DNA from: an uncultured Erysipelotrichaceae bacterium
Lineage (GTDB): Bacteria; Bacillota_I; Bacilli_A; Erysipelotrichales; Erysipelotrichaceae
Direction: 5' to 3'
DNA length: 64,000 nucleotides
NCBI GenBank assembly: GCA_949289855.1
Contig: CASEPS010000001.1
Location: forward strand, 1-64,000
Below are positions 24,651 through 33,114 of the stretch, piece after piece. The notes beneath the pieces were generated by a model. That model was not told where the DNA came from and ran no database searches. It was given only the letters and a program-made list of their open reading frames with translations. Position numbers and translations under genes: made by a program. Positions within the stretch are counted from its first letter, which is position 1, and the number at the start of each line of letters is the position of its first letter.

Positions 24651-25227
24651 TTTGACGAGGTATGATATTTTTAATAATCATTTAACAACTCTAAAAGAAA
24701 CTTCAGAAGATAAATCAAATGCTGAGTATATGACTGAAGCGCAAATTGAGGTTGTTAACTTTGATGAAGTAAAAGCTGAATACATTATGAATTTAAAATT
24801 GCGTAATGTACCAGACTCTGTTGATGCATTGTTCTCAGATGAAAATGGAGCAGTAATTTTTGTTGAATTTAAGAACGGAAAGATTAATGCGAAGACTAAG
24901 TTTGGATTGCAGAAAAAAATCTATGATACTACACTGATTTTCACTGATATCACATGTTCACGTATTTCTGATATGAGATCATATGCCAAGTTTATTCTTG
25001 TATATAACAAAGATAAAAACAAACCAGATAAGGAAGAAGGTGGAGAAAAGATCTATATCCAACCATCTGATTCTATGAATCAAATCTCAAAGACTTTAGC
25101 TGGACTAGCTAAAGAGCCACATATTCAGTTTGGATTGGAAATGTTCAAGAATTATTGTTTCAAAGATGTTTCTACATTGACAAAAGAAGAATTCAATAAT
25201 CAACTTTCTGAGATTGGCTTACATTAA
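24643..25227 (+). CDS. Small PD-(D/E)xK-like protein coupled to the ATPase
   Basis: The product has 194 aa and no membrane segment. Asp61 of VDALFSDENG and the Glu75-Phe-Lys77 of VIFVEFKNG are spaced as in restriction-endonuclease folds (D-x13-E-x-K), with a following lysine-rich helix (TKFGLQKKIYD). The ATG at 24643 lies inside the end of the ATPase gene, with GGAG 7 nt upstream; ATG 24640 is possible. I do not recognise a named family. If the motif is real this would be the effector nuclease of an ATPase-nuclease pair. The C-terminal third (KTLAGLAKEPHIQFGLEMF) has no recognised feature. Confidence 0.6.
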   Translation: MIDLTRYDIFNNHLTTLKETSEDKSNAEYMTEAQIEVVNFDEVKAEYIMNLKLRNVPDSVDALFSDENGAVIFVEFKNGKINAKTKFGLQKKIYDTTLIFTDITCSRISDMRSYAKFILVYNKDKNKPDKEEGGEKIYIQPSDSMNQISKTLAGLAKEPHIQFGLEMFKNYCFKDVSTLTKEEFNNQLSEIGLH

Positions 25228-25248
25228 CGTTTAGGGCAGAAATGTACT

Positions 25249-25274
25249 ATGTCACCATACATGTGCATTCTGTC
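25249..25274 (+). promoter_or_regulatory. ECF-type promoter or operator, site D (sigma factor gene)
   Basis: TGTC followed by 16 bp containing CATGTGCATT and then CTGTC. It shares ATGTGCATTCTGTC with site C. It lies 130 bp before the sigma factor start, so the leader is longer than at the other sites. It suggests autoregulation. Confidence 0.42.
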
Positions 25275-25404
25275 CTTTTCTTATGTTTGTGTTACATGGA
25301 AAGATAATGTATACAGGAAATTTGCAATTGACAGAACTTTTCTCTATGGGTGCTCGTCTCTATGGTGGAGGATGTTTTGTGATGAATAGAGAAGGGAGAC
25401 TGAT

Positions 25405-27429
25405 ATGAAGAAGTCGATGGAAGAACTTGTGATTCTTGCAGGGAGTGGGAATAACAAAGCAAAAGAAGAATTGGTCCGATTGACGATTGATGATGCGTAT
25501 GTTGTGGCAAGGTCATTGTGTCATAGTGAAGCTGATGCACAGGATGTTTTGCAGGATTGTTATATGCAGGCTTTTGTGAAGCTGGATACATTGAATAATC
25601 CGTCTTCGTTTCGTGCATGGCTGAAGACGATGGTGCGCAACCGCTGTTTTGATTTGTATAAATCGTACCGTATGCAGAATGAACGCTCATTTTCTGATTA
25701 TGGACAGGAAAATGAAGAGGGAGACATTATTGAACTTGATCCGATAGATGTTTCTTCTGTCTATCAGCCAGAGGTTCAGATGGATATGAAAACAAAGCGG
25801 GAAATTGTATTTTCTATTATGAACACTCTTCCAGCTGAACAAAGGGAAGTAGTTTATCTCATGTATTATGAAAACCGGAAGATTTCAGAAATAGCACAAC
25901 AGTTACAGTGTACAGAAAACACAGTAAAGAGCAGGTTGCGGTATGCCAAGGCAAAGATTGAAACAGAAGTTTTAGCATTAGAGAAGAAGGAAGGCATAAA
26001 GCTTTACAATGTTGCGCCACTATTGTTGTTCAGCAGTTTGTGTCGTTCAGTACAGGAAGACGCAATAGTGTCTGTTGGCAAATATGCAACAAAGAAACTG
26101 GTTCGTTCAATGGTCGTAAAGAACACTCTTCAGCATGTTTTACAAGGTGTTGCATCTACTGCGGTACATAGTGCAGCAATGTCAACTGCTGCCAAAGTTG
26201 GTATTGCGGCAGCTGTTACATTGACAGCCGCAACTGGTACTGGTGCAGCGGTAGTGATCTACCAAAACCATGTAAAGAAACAAGAAACTGCTTTTAAACA
26301 GGAAGAGAATACTATGTCTTCTCAGATTCCGATCACACCAGAAGAAGAATCAACACTAATCTGGGCAGTTTCTCCGGATAGTGGTGTGTTTGATGGTGTA
26401 ACAAAGGCATATCCACTGAGTGGAAGACAAAGTTATTGGATTGAGAATGTGACTGGTCCCATTGGCTATCCTTCTCAATGGACAGATAGTAACTATAGTC
26501 CGGATGTGTTTGTAGCGGAGTGTGAAGATGGTAAGACATTGTTCAATTATGAAGGAGAAGAGTTGCTGAATAAACATTATGGATATATTCAGATTATTCC
26601 ATGGGGTGGGTTTCAAGGCGAATTACGGAATGACATCATCTTTGTCACAGATATAGAACCATGGGAAGGTGATGTATACACAGATGAATATGGCAATTTT
26701 CTGGATGAAAGTGATTTGGAAATACTTGCCTATCCATTGAGTAGTAACTATGTGGTCATGGAGGGAGTGGTTCTCGACCAGATGAATGGTGTAGGTGCCA
26801 GTACGAATCCACGTATGATTGTGAATGGAAAGATTTATGACAGTTTTAACTTTTGGGCATATGGTGTTCCGGACGATGTACAGCCAACTGAGCATTATGC
26901 ACAAAGTATGACACTAGGTCTTCCAAGAGATCAATTGACACAGGTATGTGCTGATGATTTTGAAACTATTCTTGGTATTGCCTGCATACGCAATGATGGT
27001 TCGGTTTGTCCAACCATGAAATATCTTCCTCATGGTGTGATGGTCAATGGAATAGTAGCAGCAAAGAATGTGATTTATACAGATACTACCTACCAGGATA
27101 CGCAGGCTTGTGATTTCTATGAAGGTATTGCGGCTGAAGGAGATAACCTTGCGGTGATGAATGCGTATACTGGCAAACAGCTTTCAGATTTTATCTATGA
27201 TGCAATTGGTTTTACAGTTGAGGGATATACACCAGTACAAAGGAATGGGAAATGGGGACTCATACGTTCGGATGATGGAACAGTAGTCATTGATTGTATT
27301 CTGGATAGCATTACTTCTGTTTACAAGGGTATGGTGTATGTGCAGTATGGTGATGTAAAAGGCATATTGGACCTTGCAAAGACACTGGAAGCAGGTGTTG
27401 CGATTAATGAAGAAACATTGATGGAATAA
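25405..27429 (+). CDS. Sigma-70 (ECF-like) factor fused to a transmembrane segment and an extracytoplasmic domain
   Basis: The product has 674 aa. Residues 1-190 form an ECF-type sigma factor: region 2 (DAQDVLQDCYMQAF near 45-58) and region 4 helix-turn-helix (SEIAQQLQCTENTVKSR near 161-177). After a basic linker an Ala/Thr-rich transmembrane helix spans about 262-286. The remaining 385 residues should lie outside; the last 60 hold a WG-type repeat (RNGKWGLIRSDDGTVVID). One polypeptide thus joins sensor, membrane anchor and sigma factor, so it probably needs proteolytic release or a conformational signal. No separate anti-sigma gene is adjacent. GAAGGGAGA precedes the ATG. The promoter family at 6607, 10427, 27494 and 25249 is its likely regulon. 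Confidence 0.8.
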   Translation: MKKSMEELVILAGSGNNKAKEELVRLTIDDAYVVARSLCHSEADAQDVLQDCYMQAFVKLDTLNNPSSFRAWLKTMVRNRCFDLYKSYRMQNERSFSDYGQENEEGDIIELDPIDVSSVYQPEVQMDMKTKREIVFSIMNTLPAEQREVVYLMYYENRKISEIAQQLQCTENTVKSRLRYAKAKIETEVLALEKKEGIKLYNVAPLLLFSSLCRSVQEDAIVSVGKYATKKLVRSMVVKNTLQHVLQGVASTAVHSAAMSTAAKVGIAAAVTLTAATGTGAAVVIYQNHVKKQETAFKQEENTMSSQIPITPEEESTLIWAVSPDSGVFDGVTKAYPLSGRQSYWIENVTGPIGYPSQWTDSNYSPDVFVAECEDGKTLFNYEGEELLNKHYGYIQIIPWGGFQGELRNDIIFVTDIEPWEGDVYTDEYGNFLDESDLEILAYPLSSNYVVMEGVVLDQMNGVGASTNPRMIVNGKIYDSFNFWAYGVPDDVQPTEHYAQSMTLGLPRDQLTQVCADDFETILGIACIRNDGSVCPTMKYLPHGVMVNGIVAAKNVIYTDTTYQDTQACDFYEGIAAEGDNLAVMNAYTGKQLSDFIYDAIGFTVEGYTPVQRNGKWGLIRSDDGTVVIDCILDSITSVYKGMVYVQYGDVKGILDLAKTLEAGVAINEETLME

Positions 27430-27493
27430 GTGATTGTATGAGACAGGTCTCTCTGTTACAGGGAGATCTGTTTTTATGTTGGGAATATGTCAT

Positions 27494-27520
27494 CTGTCCA
27501 TGAAATGTGCATTCTGTCGC
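27494..27520 (+). promoter_or_regulatory. ECF-type promoter or operator, site C
   Basis: CTGTC (27494-27498), 15 bp including ATGAAATGTGC, CTGTCGC (27514-27520). It ends 61 bp before the ATG at 27581, the same distance as sites A and B. Confidence 0.58.
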
Positions 27521-27580
27521 GATTGTGACGTTGATGAACTTAAGCCTGGTAAGCTGTATTCAGAAAAGAGAGGAACTGAT

Positions 27581-27850
27581 ATGGAAATTATTACATGGGT
27601 ATTAAATGTGTTATGGACAATTCTTAAAGCTGTTGTCTATCTTCTATCTGTTTTGTTCAAATTGCAATGGCAAGGTATTCTATGTTGCTTTATTCTTGCA
27701 TTAATCCTGTTGTTCTATTTTGCTTCATCCGATCACAAGGGACTACGAGGAATATGCGATATGATTGCTATGTTGTTTGTGTTCAAGCCGTTTTTCTGGA
27801 TTGTACATGGCTTATATTGCAGAAAGTATAATATTCGGGAGGGAGAATAA
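27581..27850 (+). CDS. Small membrane protein (89 aa)
   Basis: Hydrophobic throughout, with two or three predicted transmembrane segments (TILKAVVYLLSVLF, GILCCFILALILLFYF, FKPFFWIVHGLY). The ATG at 27581 follows GAGAGGAA; upstream in-frame starts would place the promoter site inside the gene. It is separated by 1 nt from the next small membrane gene. It has no recognisable family. It lies directly downstream of the tethered sigma factor and carries site C, so it is a probable member of the same regulon. Confidence 0.65.
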   Translation: MEIITWVLNVLWTILKAVVYLLSVLFKLQWQGILCCFILALILLFYFASSDHKGLRGICDMIAMLFVFKPFFWIVHGLYCRKYNIREGE

Positions 27851-27851
27851 T

Positions 27852-28205
27852 ATGGGTTGGTTCTGGTTATTTATTGATCATATTAGTGATGGCGCATCTG
27901 GATTCTTAGGATTCATTATCATAATGTGTATTCTTGATCTGGTCGGATTTATTGATTTCCTGGATCATAGATTGTTCAGTGCATTATTTGAATTGGTCTT
28001 GTTTATCTGTTTCATTCTTCTTATTAAGAATACTCTGATAAAGCAGGGGCGAAATGATATGAAAGAATTGATTGACATGATCAGAGTTTCAAAAAGCAGA
28101 GGTACATTGATTGATGATTGGTTTAAATTTGCAGCATTTACAAGACAGGATATGTTAGATGCTAAAGCAGCTAGACAAGCAGAGAAGAAAAAGAAGAGTG
28201 CATAG
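27852..28205 (+). CDS. Small membrane protein with charged C-terminus (117 aa)
   Basis: Two hydrophobic segments (FLGFIIIMCILDLVGFIDF, then ALFELVLFICFILLIK) are followed by a cytoplasmic basic tail ending QAEKKKKSA. GGGAGGG precedes the ATG. It is the second gene of a pair with the 27581 membrane protein, followed by a bidirectional hairpin. It has no recognised family. The pair may act together at the membrane under the tethered sigma factor. Confidence 0.65.
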   Translation: MGWFWLFIDHISDGASGFLGFIIIMCILDLVGFIDFLDHRLFSALFELVLFICFILLIKNTLIKQGRNDMKELIDMIRVSKSRGTLIDDWFKFAAFTRQDMLDAKAARQAEKKKKSA

Positions 28206-28220
28206 AAATTGTGAATAGTC

Positions 28221-28250
28221 AAAGAGGCTTGCATGATGCAAGTCTCTTTT
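28221..28250 (+). terminator. Bidirectional terminator
   Basis: AAAGAGGCTTGC and GCAAGTCTCTTTT form a stem (28221-28249) with a short loop and one mismatch. It serves the rightward membrane genes and the leftward HAD remnant. Confidence 0.8.
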
Positions 28251-28256
28251 GAAAGT

Positions 28257-28443
28257 TCAGATCATCTTCAATTGTTTCAAGGCATATTCTATGCCATCTT
28301 CTGGGACTGATTTTGTGACAAAGTCTGCCATGTTTTTGATATCGTCTATAGTATTACCCATGGCTACTCTGTAACCTGTACTTTCCATCATTTCTTTGTC
28401 ATTGTAGTTGTCTCCAAAGGAAACGACTTCTTCTTTGTTATAT
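28257..28443 (-). pseudogene. C-terminal remnant of a Cof-type HAD-IIB phosphatase
   Basis: Read leftward, the frame gives NKEEVVSFGDNYNDKEMM, then TGYRVAMGNTIDDIKNMAD and ends ALKQLKMI. This is HAD motif IV (GDxxND) and the C-terminus of Cof-like sugar phosphatases. Only about 60 residues of a roughly 270-residue protein remain. The frame is cut at about 28443, where sequence from an unrelated gene on the opposite strand begins. A terminator lies directly behind its stop. It is a remnant, not an active gene. Confidence 0.75.
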
Positions 28444-28695
28444 AGAGTGACAAAGAAACAGAAGTATGCGGATGACTACTATGCATTTATGCAATACCTT
28501 GATGAAAAGGTATTGGATCATGTGAATGATTCATGGTTCCATCAGTTGGATCAAAACAATAATGTGATTGGTGCAGTATTGCCAGGAAAGCCAGATATCC
28601 ATCATGCATTACAGTCAACATTAATTCCATACTATGCATGTGATATATCCAGTGCCCCAGCTGTAAAAGATGGTAAAACAAACTGGATGATATGA
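28436..28695 (+). pseudogene. C-terminal remnant of an AGE-family epimerase/isomerase
   Basis: The frame reads LYRVTKKQKYADDYY, then SWFHQLDQNNNVIG and PGKPDIHHALQSTLIP. These are the closing motifs of N-acylglucosamine 2-epimerase-family proteins. About 85 residues remain of a roughly 400-residue protein. The left end joins the HAD remnant at about 28436-28445, with a small overlap of assignable sequence. An ATG-started frame at 28408 exists only because of this fusion and has no ribosome site. A terminator follows the stop. Confidence 0.72.
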
Positions 28696-28725
28696 GGAGC
28701 ACTTCGATGGGAGTGCTTCTTTATA
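28696..28725 (+). terminator. Terminator behind the AGE remnant
   Basis: AGCACT (28698-28703) and AGTGCT (28712-28717), extended by one wobble and one GC pair, followed by TCTTTAT. The AT-rich stretch 28726-28885 shows no gene; it holds the leader of polysaccharide cluster A. Confidence 0.7.
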
Positions 28726-28885
28726 TGAAACCTTATGAATCACTTAATAAAAACGATTGGTTGAATAACCGCAAATGTGATTATATACTGTCAACTGTGC
28801 GCGGAAGTGCATTATTAACAAAGCGACCCATTATTAATTATATAAATTATATTTTTAATAGTAAAATTTGCATAAGGAGGAAAGT

Positions 28886-29872
28886 ATGAAATATGCACCT
28901 ATATTAATTCCAACATTGTGTAGATATCAACACTTGAAAAAATGTATAGATAGTTTGAAAAAAAATAGTTGGGCAAGATTCACCGATGTATATATTGCAT
29001 TGGATTATCCGCCAAGTGAGAAATATATGGATGGATATAATAAAATAATACAGTATTTGGAAACTGATGACTTTTCAGTATTTAATAAGTTTTGTGTCAT
29101 TAAGCGTGATCATAACGTGGGTTCACTAAAGAATTCATTAATGCTTCATGATTATATTCTTGAAAAATATGATAGATTTATCAGGACAGATGACGATTGT
29201 GAGTTTTCACCCAATTTTTTAGAGTATATGGATAAATGTTTGGATATGTTTGAAAATGATCCAACTGTTATGGGAGTTACAGGTTACGCATATCCAGTAA
29301 AATGGAAAATAGAAGATGAATGTAATGTATTTAAAAATAATGCGATTTTTCCAATGTGGGGTACTGGTTTTTGGAAAGATAAATATTATAAGTTAAAGAA
29401 TGAAATAACAAATGGATATATAAGAAATGCATTCTTTAAAAATAAAATAAAACGAAGTAATATGACAGATGCCAGATATCTGGATGCAATTACAGAAGGG
29501 GTTAGTGAAAATGAAGCCCGGTTGACCGGTAAATTTAGTGATGTTGCGTGCGGCTGTTATATACAGCTGACAAAACAATATATAATAACTCCTGAATTGA
29601 GTAAGGTGAGAAATCTTGGCTTTGATGGATCGGGAGAATATTGTCAAAATACTTTAAATTCTATTTCAAAATCAGATGCTTCCACATATGATTATCGACT
29701 ACAGGAAATAGATGCTGAAAATGGTTTTATACCAGTTGTTGATTATAAGGACTCAGCAAAAGAAAATAGATTGATACTTAATCGGTTTGACAAACGTAAT
29801 GAATCCACTATAAAAAAAGCAATTGTTAAATCATGGGTAATAAGGGTTGCCCATTATATCGGAGTGAGGTAA
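28886..29872 (+). CDS. Glycosyltransferase, GT-A type
   Basis: First gene of polysaccharide cluster A, 328 aa. The N-terminus MKYAPILIPTLCRYQHLKKC and the acidic motif RTDDDCEFS (about residue 98) mark a GT-A nucleotide-sugar fold, with MWGTGFWKDKY typical of the acceptor half. The nearest general resemblance is to GT2/GT13-like enzymes; donor and linkage are unknown. AAGGAGGAAAG precedes the ATG at 28886. Base composition is more AT-rich than in the flanking genes, as in the rest of the transferase cassette. Confidence 0.75.
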   Translation: MKYAPILIPTLCRYQHLKKCIDSLKKNSWARFTDVYIALDYPPSEKYMDGYNKIIQYLETDDFSVFNKFCVIKRDHNVGSLKNSLMLHDYILEKYDRFIRTDDDCEFSPNFLEYMDKCLDMFENDPTVMGVTGYAYPVKWKIEDECNVFKNNAIFPMWGTGFWKDKYYKLKNEITNGYIRNAFFKNKIKRSNMTDARYLDAITEGVSENEARLTGKFSDVACGCYIQLTKQYIITPELSKVRNLGFDGSGEYCQNTLNSISKSDASTYDYRLQEIDAENGFIPVVDYKDSAKENRLILNRFDKRNESTIKKAIVKSWVIRVAHYIGVR

Positions 29873-29874
29873 GA

Positions 29875-31317
29875 ATGACGAGTAATAAAACTGTTTTTTC
29901 AAATTTTATCTGGAGACTCGCGGAAAGGTGCGGAGCGCAAATTGTCTCATTTGTGGTTTCTATTGTTCTTGCAAGAATATTATTGCCAGAAGACTATGGA
30001 ACTGTAGCTTTAATTACTGTATTTTTGACTATTTTACAAGTATTTGTGGATTCAGGTCTTGGAAGTGCATTGATACAGAAGAAGGATGCTGAAGATTTAG
30101 AATATTCAACAGTATTTTACTTCAATTTTGTACTTTGTCTTATTTTATATGCGGGCATGTATATTGCTGCACCGTATATTGCCAAGTTTTATAACAAACC
30201 TGAATTAACCGCGATGACAAGGGTGATTAGTTTGACTTTAGTGATTTCTGGAGTTAAGAACATTCAACAGGCGTATGTATCTAAACATATGATTTTCAAA
30301 AAGTTTTTCTTTTCTACACTTGGCGGAACTGTTTTTTCTGCTTTTTTTGGTATTTATTTAGCATATAAAGGTTATGGGGCATGGGCGTTAATTGGTCAGA
30401 ACTTGTCAAATGCTTGTATTGATACTTTGATATTGTGGATAACAGTAAAGTGGCGACCTAAGTTAATGTTTTCGTTTGAAAAGTTAAAGACGCTCTTCTC
30501 TTATGGTTGGAAGTTACTTGCATCAGGATTATTGGACACAATTTATAATAACCTAAGGCAACTTGTGATAGGAAAGGTGTACAGCTCGACAGATCTTGCT
30601 TATTACAATCGTGGACAACAATTCCCCAATTTGATAATAACTAATGTTAATACTGCTATAGATAGCGTATTGTTTCCTGCAATGGCTTCTGAACAAGATG
30701 ATTTAAGCAGAGTGAAAGCTATGACACGCAGATCAATTAAAGTGAGTAGTTTTGTGATTTGGCCTGCAGTGATAGGTCTTGCGGCATGTGCTGAACCGAT
30801 AGTTCGTATTTTACTGACTGATAAATGGTTGCCGTGTGTTCCCTATCTTCAGATTTTCTGTTTTACGTATGGATTTTGGCCAGTTCATACAGCTAATTTA
30901 AATGCAATTAAGGCTGTTGGAAGAAGTGATTTGTTCTTAAAACTAGAAATTGAAAAAAAAGTGATTGGTCTTTTATCTATTTTAGTTTCACTCCCTTTTG
31001 GAGTGATGCCTATGACCATTGCATATGCTATTACTTCTCCAATTAGTGCAATGATTAATGCGGCACCTAACAGGAAATTATTGAACTATGGATATCGAGA
31101 ACAAATTGCTGATATGCTACCTTCGATGTTATTGTCTGGTTTCATGGGAGCAGTGTTGCTTTTGATTAATAAGATTCCTCTCAATCCATTTTTCATTCTT
31201 GTCATGCAAATTTTAACAGGTATATTAATATATGTAATCGGGGCAAAAATCCTGCATTTTGACAGCTTGCAGTACTTGTTATCAATACTTAAGTCTCGAA
31301 AGAAAGAAGGACAGTAA
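29875..31317 (+). CDS. Polysaccharide flippase (Wzx-type, MOP superfamily)
   Basis: The product has 480 aa and 12-14 predicted transmembrane segments. The start NFIWRLAERCGAQIVSFVVS and ARILLPEDYGTVALITVF are typical of the TuaB/WzxC branch of lipid-linked oligosaccharide flippases. It would turn undecaprenyl-linked repeat units to the outer face. The ATG at 29875 follows the previous stop by 2 nt and a GTGAGG site. Its partner polymerase is probably the EpsG-like protein at 42563. Confidence 0.85.
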   Translation: MTSNKTVFSNFIWRLAERCGAQIVSFVVSIVLARILLPEDYGTVALITVFLTILQVFVDSGLGSALIQKKDAEDLEYSTVFYFNFVLCLILYAGMYIAAPYIAKFYNKPELTAMTRVISLTLVISGVKNIQQAYVSKHMIFKKFFFSTLGGTVFSAFFGIYLAYKGYGAWALIGQNLSNACIDTLILWITVKWRPKLMFSFEKLKTLFSYGWKLLASGLLDTIYNNLRQLVIGKVYSSTDLAYYNRGQQFPNLIITNVNTAIDSVLFPAMASEQDDLSRVKAMTRRSIKVSSFVIWPAVIGLAACAEPIVRILLTDKWLPCVPYLQIFCFTYGFWPVHTANLNAIKAVGRSDLFLKLEIEKKVIGLLSILVSLPFGVMPMTIAYAITSPISAMINAAPNRKLLNYGYREQIADMLPSMLLSGFMGAVLLLINKIPLNPFFILVMQILTGILIYVIGAKILHFDSLQYLLSILKSRKKEGQ

Positions 31318-31318
31318 A

Positions 31319-32428
31319 ATGGCAAATAAAATTTTAGTTACAAGGTCTTCACTACCGGAGTTTGATGAATATATTAATGAAATACAAGATATTTGGGACA
31401 GTCATTGGATGACCAATATGGGTCCTAAACATGTGGAACTTCAAAATCAGTTAAAGCAGTACTTAATGGTAGATAATGTTGACTTGCTAACTAATGGACA
31501 CATGGCACTTGAATTGAGTTTACAAGCATTAAATTTACAAGGTGAAGTAATTACCTCTCCTTTTACTTTTGCATCAACAACTCATGCGATAGTCAGAAAT
31601 GGCTTAAAACCAGTTTTTTGCGATATTGATCCAGATACTTATTGTATTGATGTCACTAAAATTGAATCTCTCATAACAGATCAGACATGTGCAATTATGC
31701 CCATTCATGTTTACGGTAACATTTGTAATGTTGAAGAGATTCAAAGAATTGCCACTAAATATGGATTGAAAGTTATTTATGATGCAGCTCACACCTTTGG
31801 TGAAACGTATAATAATAAGGGAATTGGTTCATTTGGAGATGTTTCTTGTTTTAGTTTCCATGCTACGAAAGTATTTAACACGATTGAGGGCGGTGCTGTT
31901 TGCTACAAAGATGAACATTTTGGAGAATTAATTCGTGATTTGAAAAATTTTGGAATTCATGGACCCGAGGATGTATGGAATGTTGGCGCAAATGCTAAAA
32001 TGAATGAGTTTTGTGCAGCAATGGGTATATGTAATTTGAGACATGTTGAGGATGATATAAGAAAGCGAGAGGCTGTAGTTAATAGATATAGAGAGAGGCT
32101 TGATCGGGTGGAAGGGCTTCAATTGAACGTAATTCAAGAAAATGTAAAAAGTAATTATGCATATTTTCCAGTGGTCTTTAATCCGGAAACATTTGGCTCC
32201 ACAAGAAATGAAGTATTTGCTGCATTAGCAGATGAAGGAATAGGTGCCAGAAAATATTTTTATCCAATTACTAATTCTATGGCTTGTTATCATAATCAAT
32301 TTGATGTTAACAAAACTCCTGTTGCATTAAGGATCAGTAAGAGAGTACTTACGTTGCCACTCTATCCTGATTTATCATTAGAGGATGTTGATAGAATTTG
32401 TGATATTATACTGAAATGTAAAAAATAA
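31319..32428 (+). CDS. DegT/DnrJ/EryC1/StrS-family sugar aminotransferase
   Basis: PLP-dependent aminotransferase of nucleotide 4-keto sugars, 369 aa. The PLP lysine lies in FHATKVFNTIEGG (about residue 184), preceded by YDAAHTFGETY. It starts 1 nt after the flippase stop with GAAGGAC upstream. The 4-keto substrate could be dTDP-4-keto-6-deoxyglucose from RmlB, giving a dTDP-4-amino sugar such as viosamine; the acyltransferase that follows could then acylate it. That route is inference from neighbours. Confidence 0.86.
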   Translation: MANKILVTRSSLPEFDEYINEIQDIWDSHWMTNMGPKHVELQNQLKQYLMVDNVDLLTNGHMALELSLQALNLQGEVITSPFTFASTTHAIVRNGLKPVFCDIDPDTYCIDVTKIESLITDQTCAIMPIHVYGNICNVEEIQRIATKYGLKVIYDAAHTFGETYNNKGIGSFGDVSCFSFHATKVFNTIEGGAVCYKDEHFGELIRDLKNFGIHGPEDVWNVGANAKMNEFCAAMGICNLRHVEDDIRKREAVVNRYRERLDRVEGLQLNVIQENVKSNYAYFPVVFNPETFGSTRNEVFAALADEGIGARKYFYPITNSMACYHNQFDVNKTPVALRISKRVLTLPLYPDLSLEDVDRICDIILKCKK

Positions 32429-32549
32429 CTCTTATCTAAAATGATAGGTCAAAAATTTCATTAATTTTAATAAGAGCTCTGTTTAACTGAAAAATTAAGT
32501 GTTCAGGATTATATTTAATTGTTTATAAAATATAGATGGAGGAAATCCG

Positions 32550-33113
32550 ATGAACAGTTTTTATTCAAATGAAGAATTACAAGAAATCGGTTTTAAGAGT
32601 TTTGGGAAAAATGTATTAATTAGCAGAAAAACCAGTATATATAACCCGCAGAATATTGTGATAGGTAACAATGTACGAATTGATGACTTTTGCGTGCTTA
32701 GTGGGAAAATAACTATAGGAAATCATGTTCATATTGCAGCATATGTTTCTTTATTTGCGGGAAATGCTGGAATTGAAGTAAATAATTATGCAGGCTTATC
32801 TTCTAGGTGCGCAGTATATGCTGCATCGGATGATTATTCTGGAGAAGCTTTAACCAATCCAACAATTCCAGATGAATTTAGAAATGTAATAAATGAAAAA
32901 GTAGTAATAGGAAAACATGTTGTTGTAGGTACAGGGTCTACAATTCTTCCGGGAGTTGAAATTGGAGAGGGAACTTCAGTAGGTAGTATGTCATTAATTA
33001 ATAAATCTTTAGATCCTTGGGGAATATATGTAGGGATACCATGTAAGAGAATAAAAGACAGATCAAAAAAAATGTTAGAATTTGAAAAGCAACTAGAGTA
33101 TGAAGATATCTGA
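32550..33113 (+). CDS. Left-handed beta-helix O- or N-acyltransferase
   Basis: The product has 187 aa with hexapeptide repeats in two blocks (IVIGNNVRIDDFCVLSGKI; VVIGKHVVVGTGSTILPG). The C-terminal GIYVGIPCKRIK matches the WbbJ/NodL-type acetyltransferase end (usually GVPAKxI). It uses acetyl-CoA to modify a sugar. TGGAGGAAA precedes the ATG. The gap before it (32429-32549) is AT-rich with no gene. It may acetylate the amino sugar made by the preceding aminotransferase, or O-acetylate the repeat unit. Confidence 0.8.
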   Translation: MNSFYSNEELQEIGFKSFGKNVLISRKTSIYNPQNIVIGNNVRIDDFCVLSGKITIGNHVHIAAYVSLFAGNAGIEVNNYAGLSSRCAVYAASDDYSGEALTNPTIPDEFRNVINEKVVIGKHVVVGTGSTILPGVEIGEGTSVGSMSLINKSLDPWGIYVGIPCKRIKDRSKKMLEFEKQLEYEDI

Positions 33114-33114
33114 T

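Noticed and set aside
28408-28695. A 95-aa protein as an intact gene
   Set aside because: The first codons come from the antisense of the HAD remnant and the rest is the C-terminus of an AGE-family enzyme; no ribosome site.
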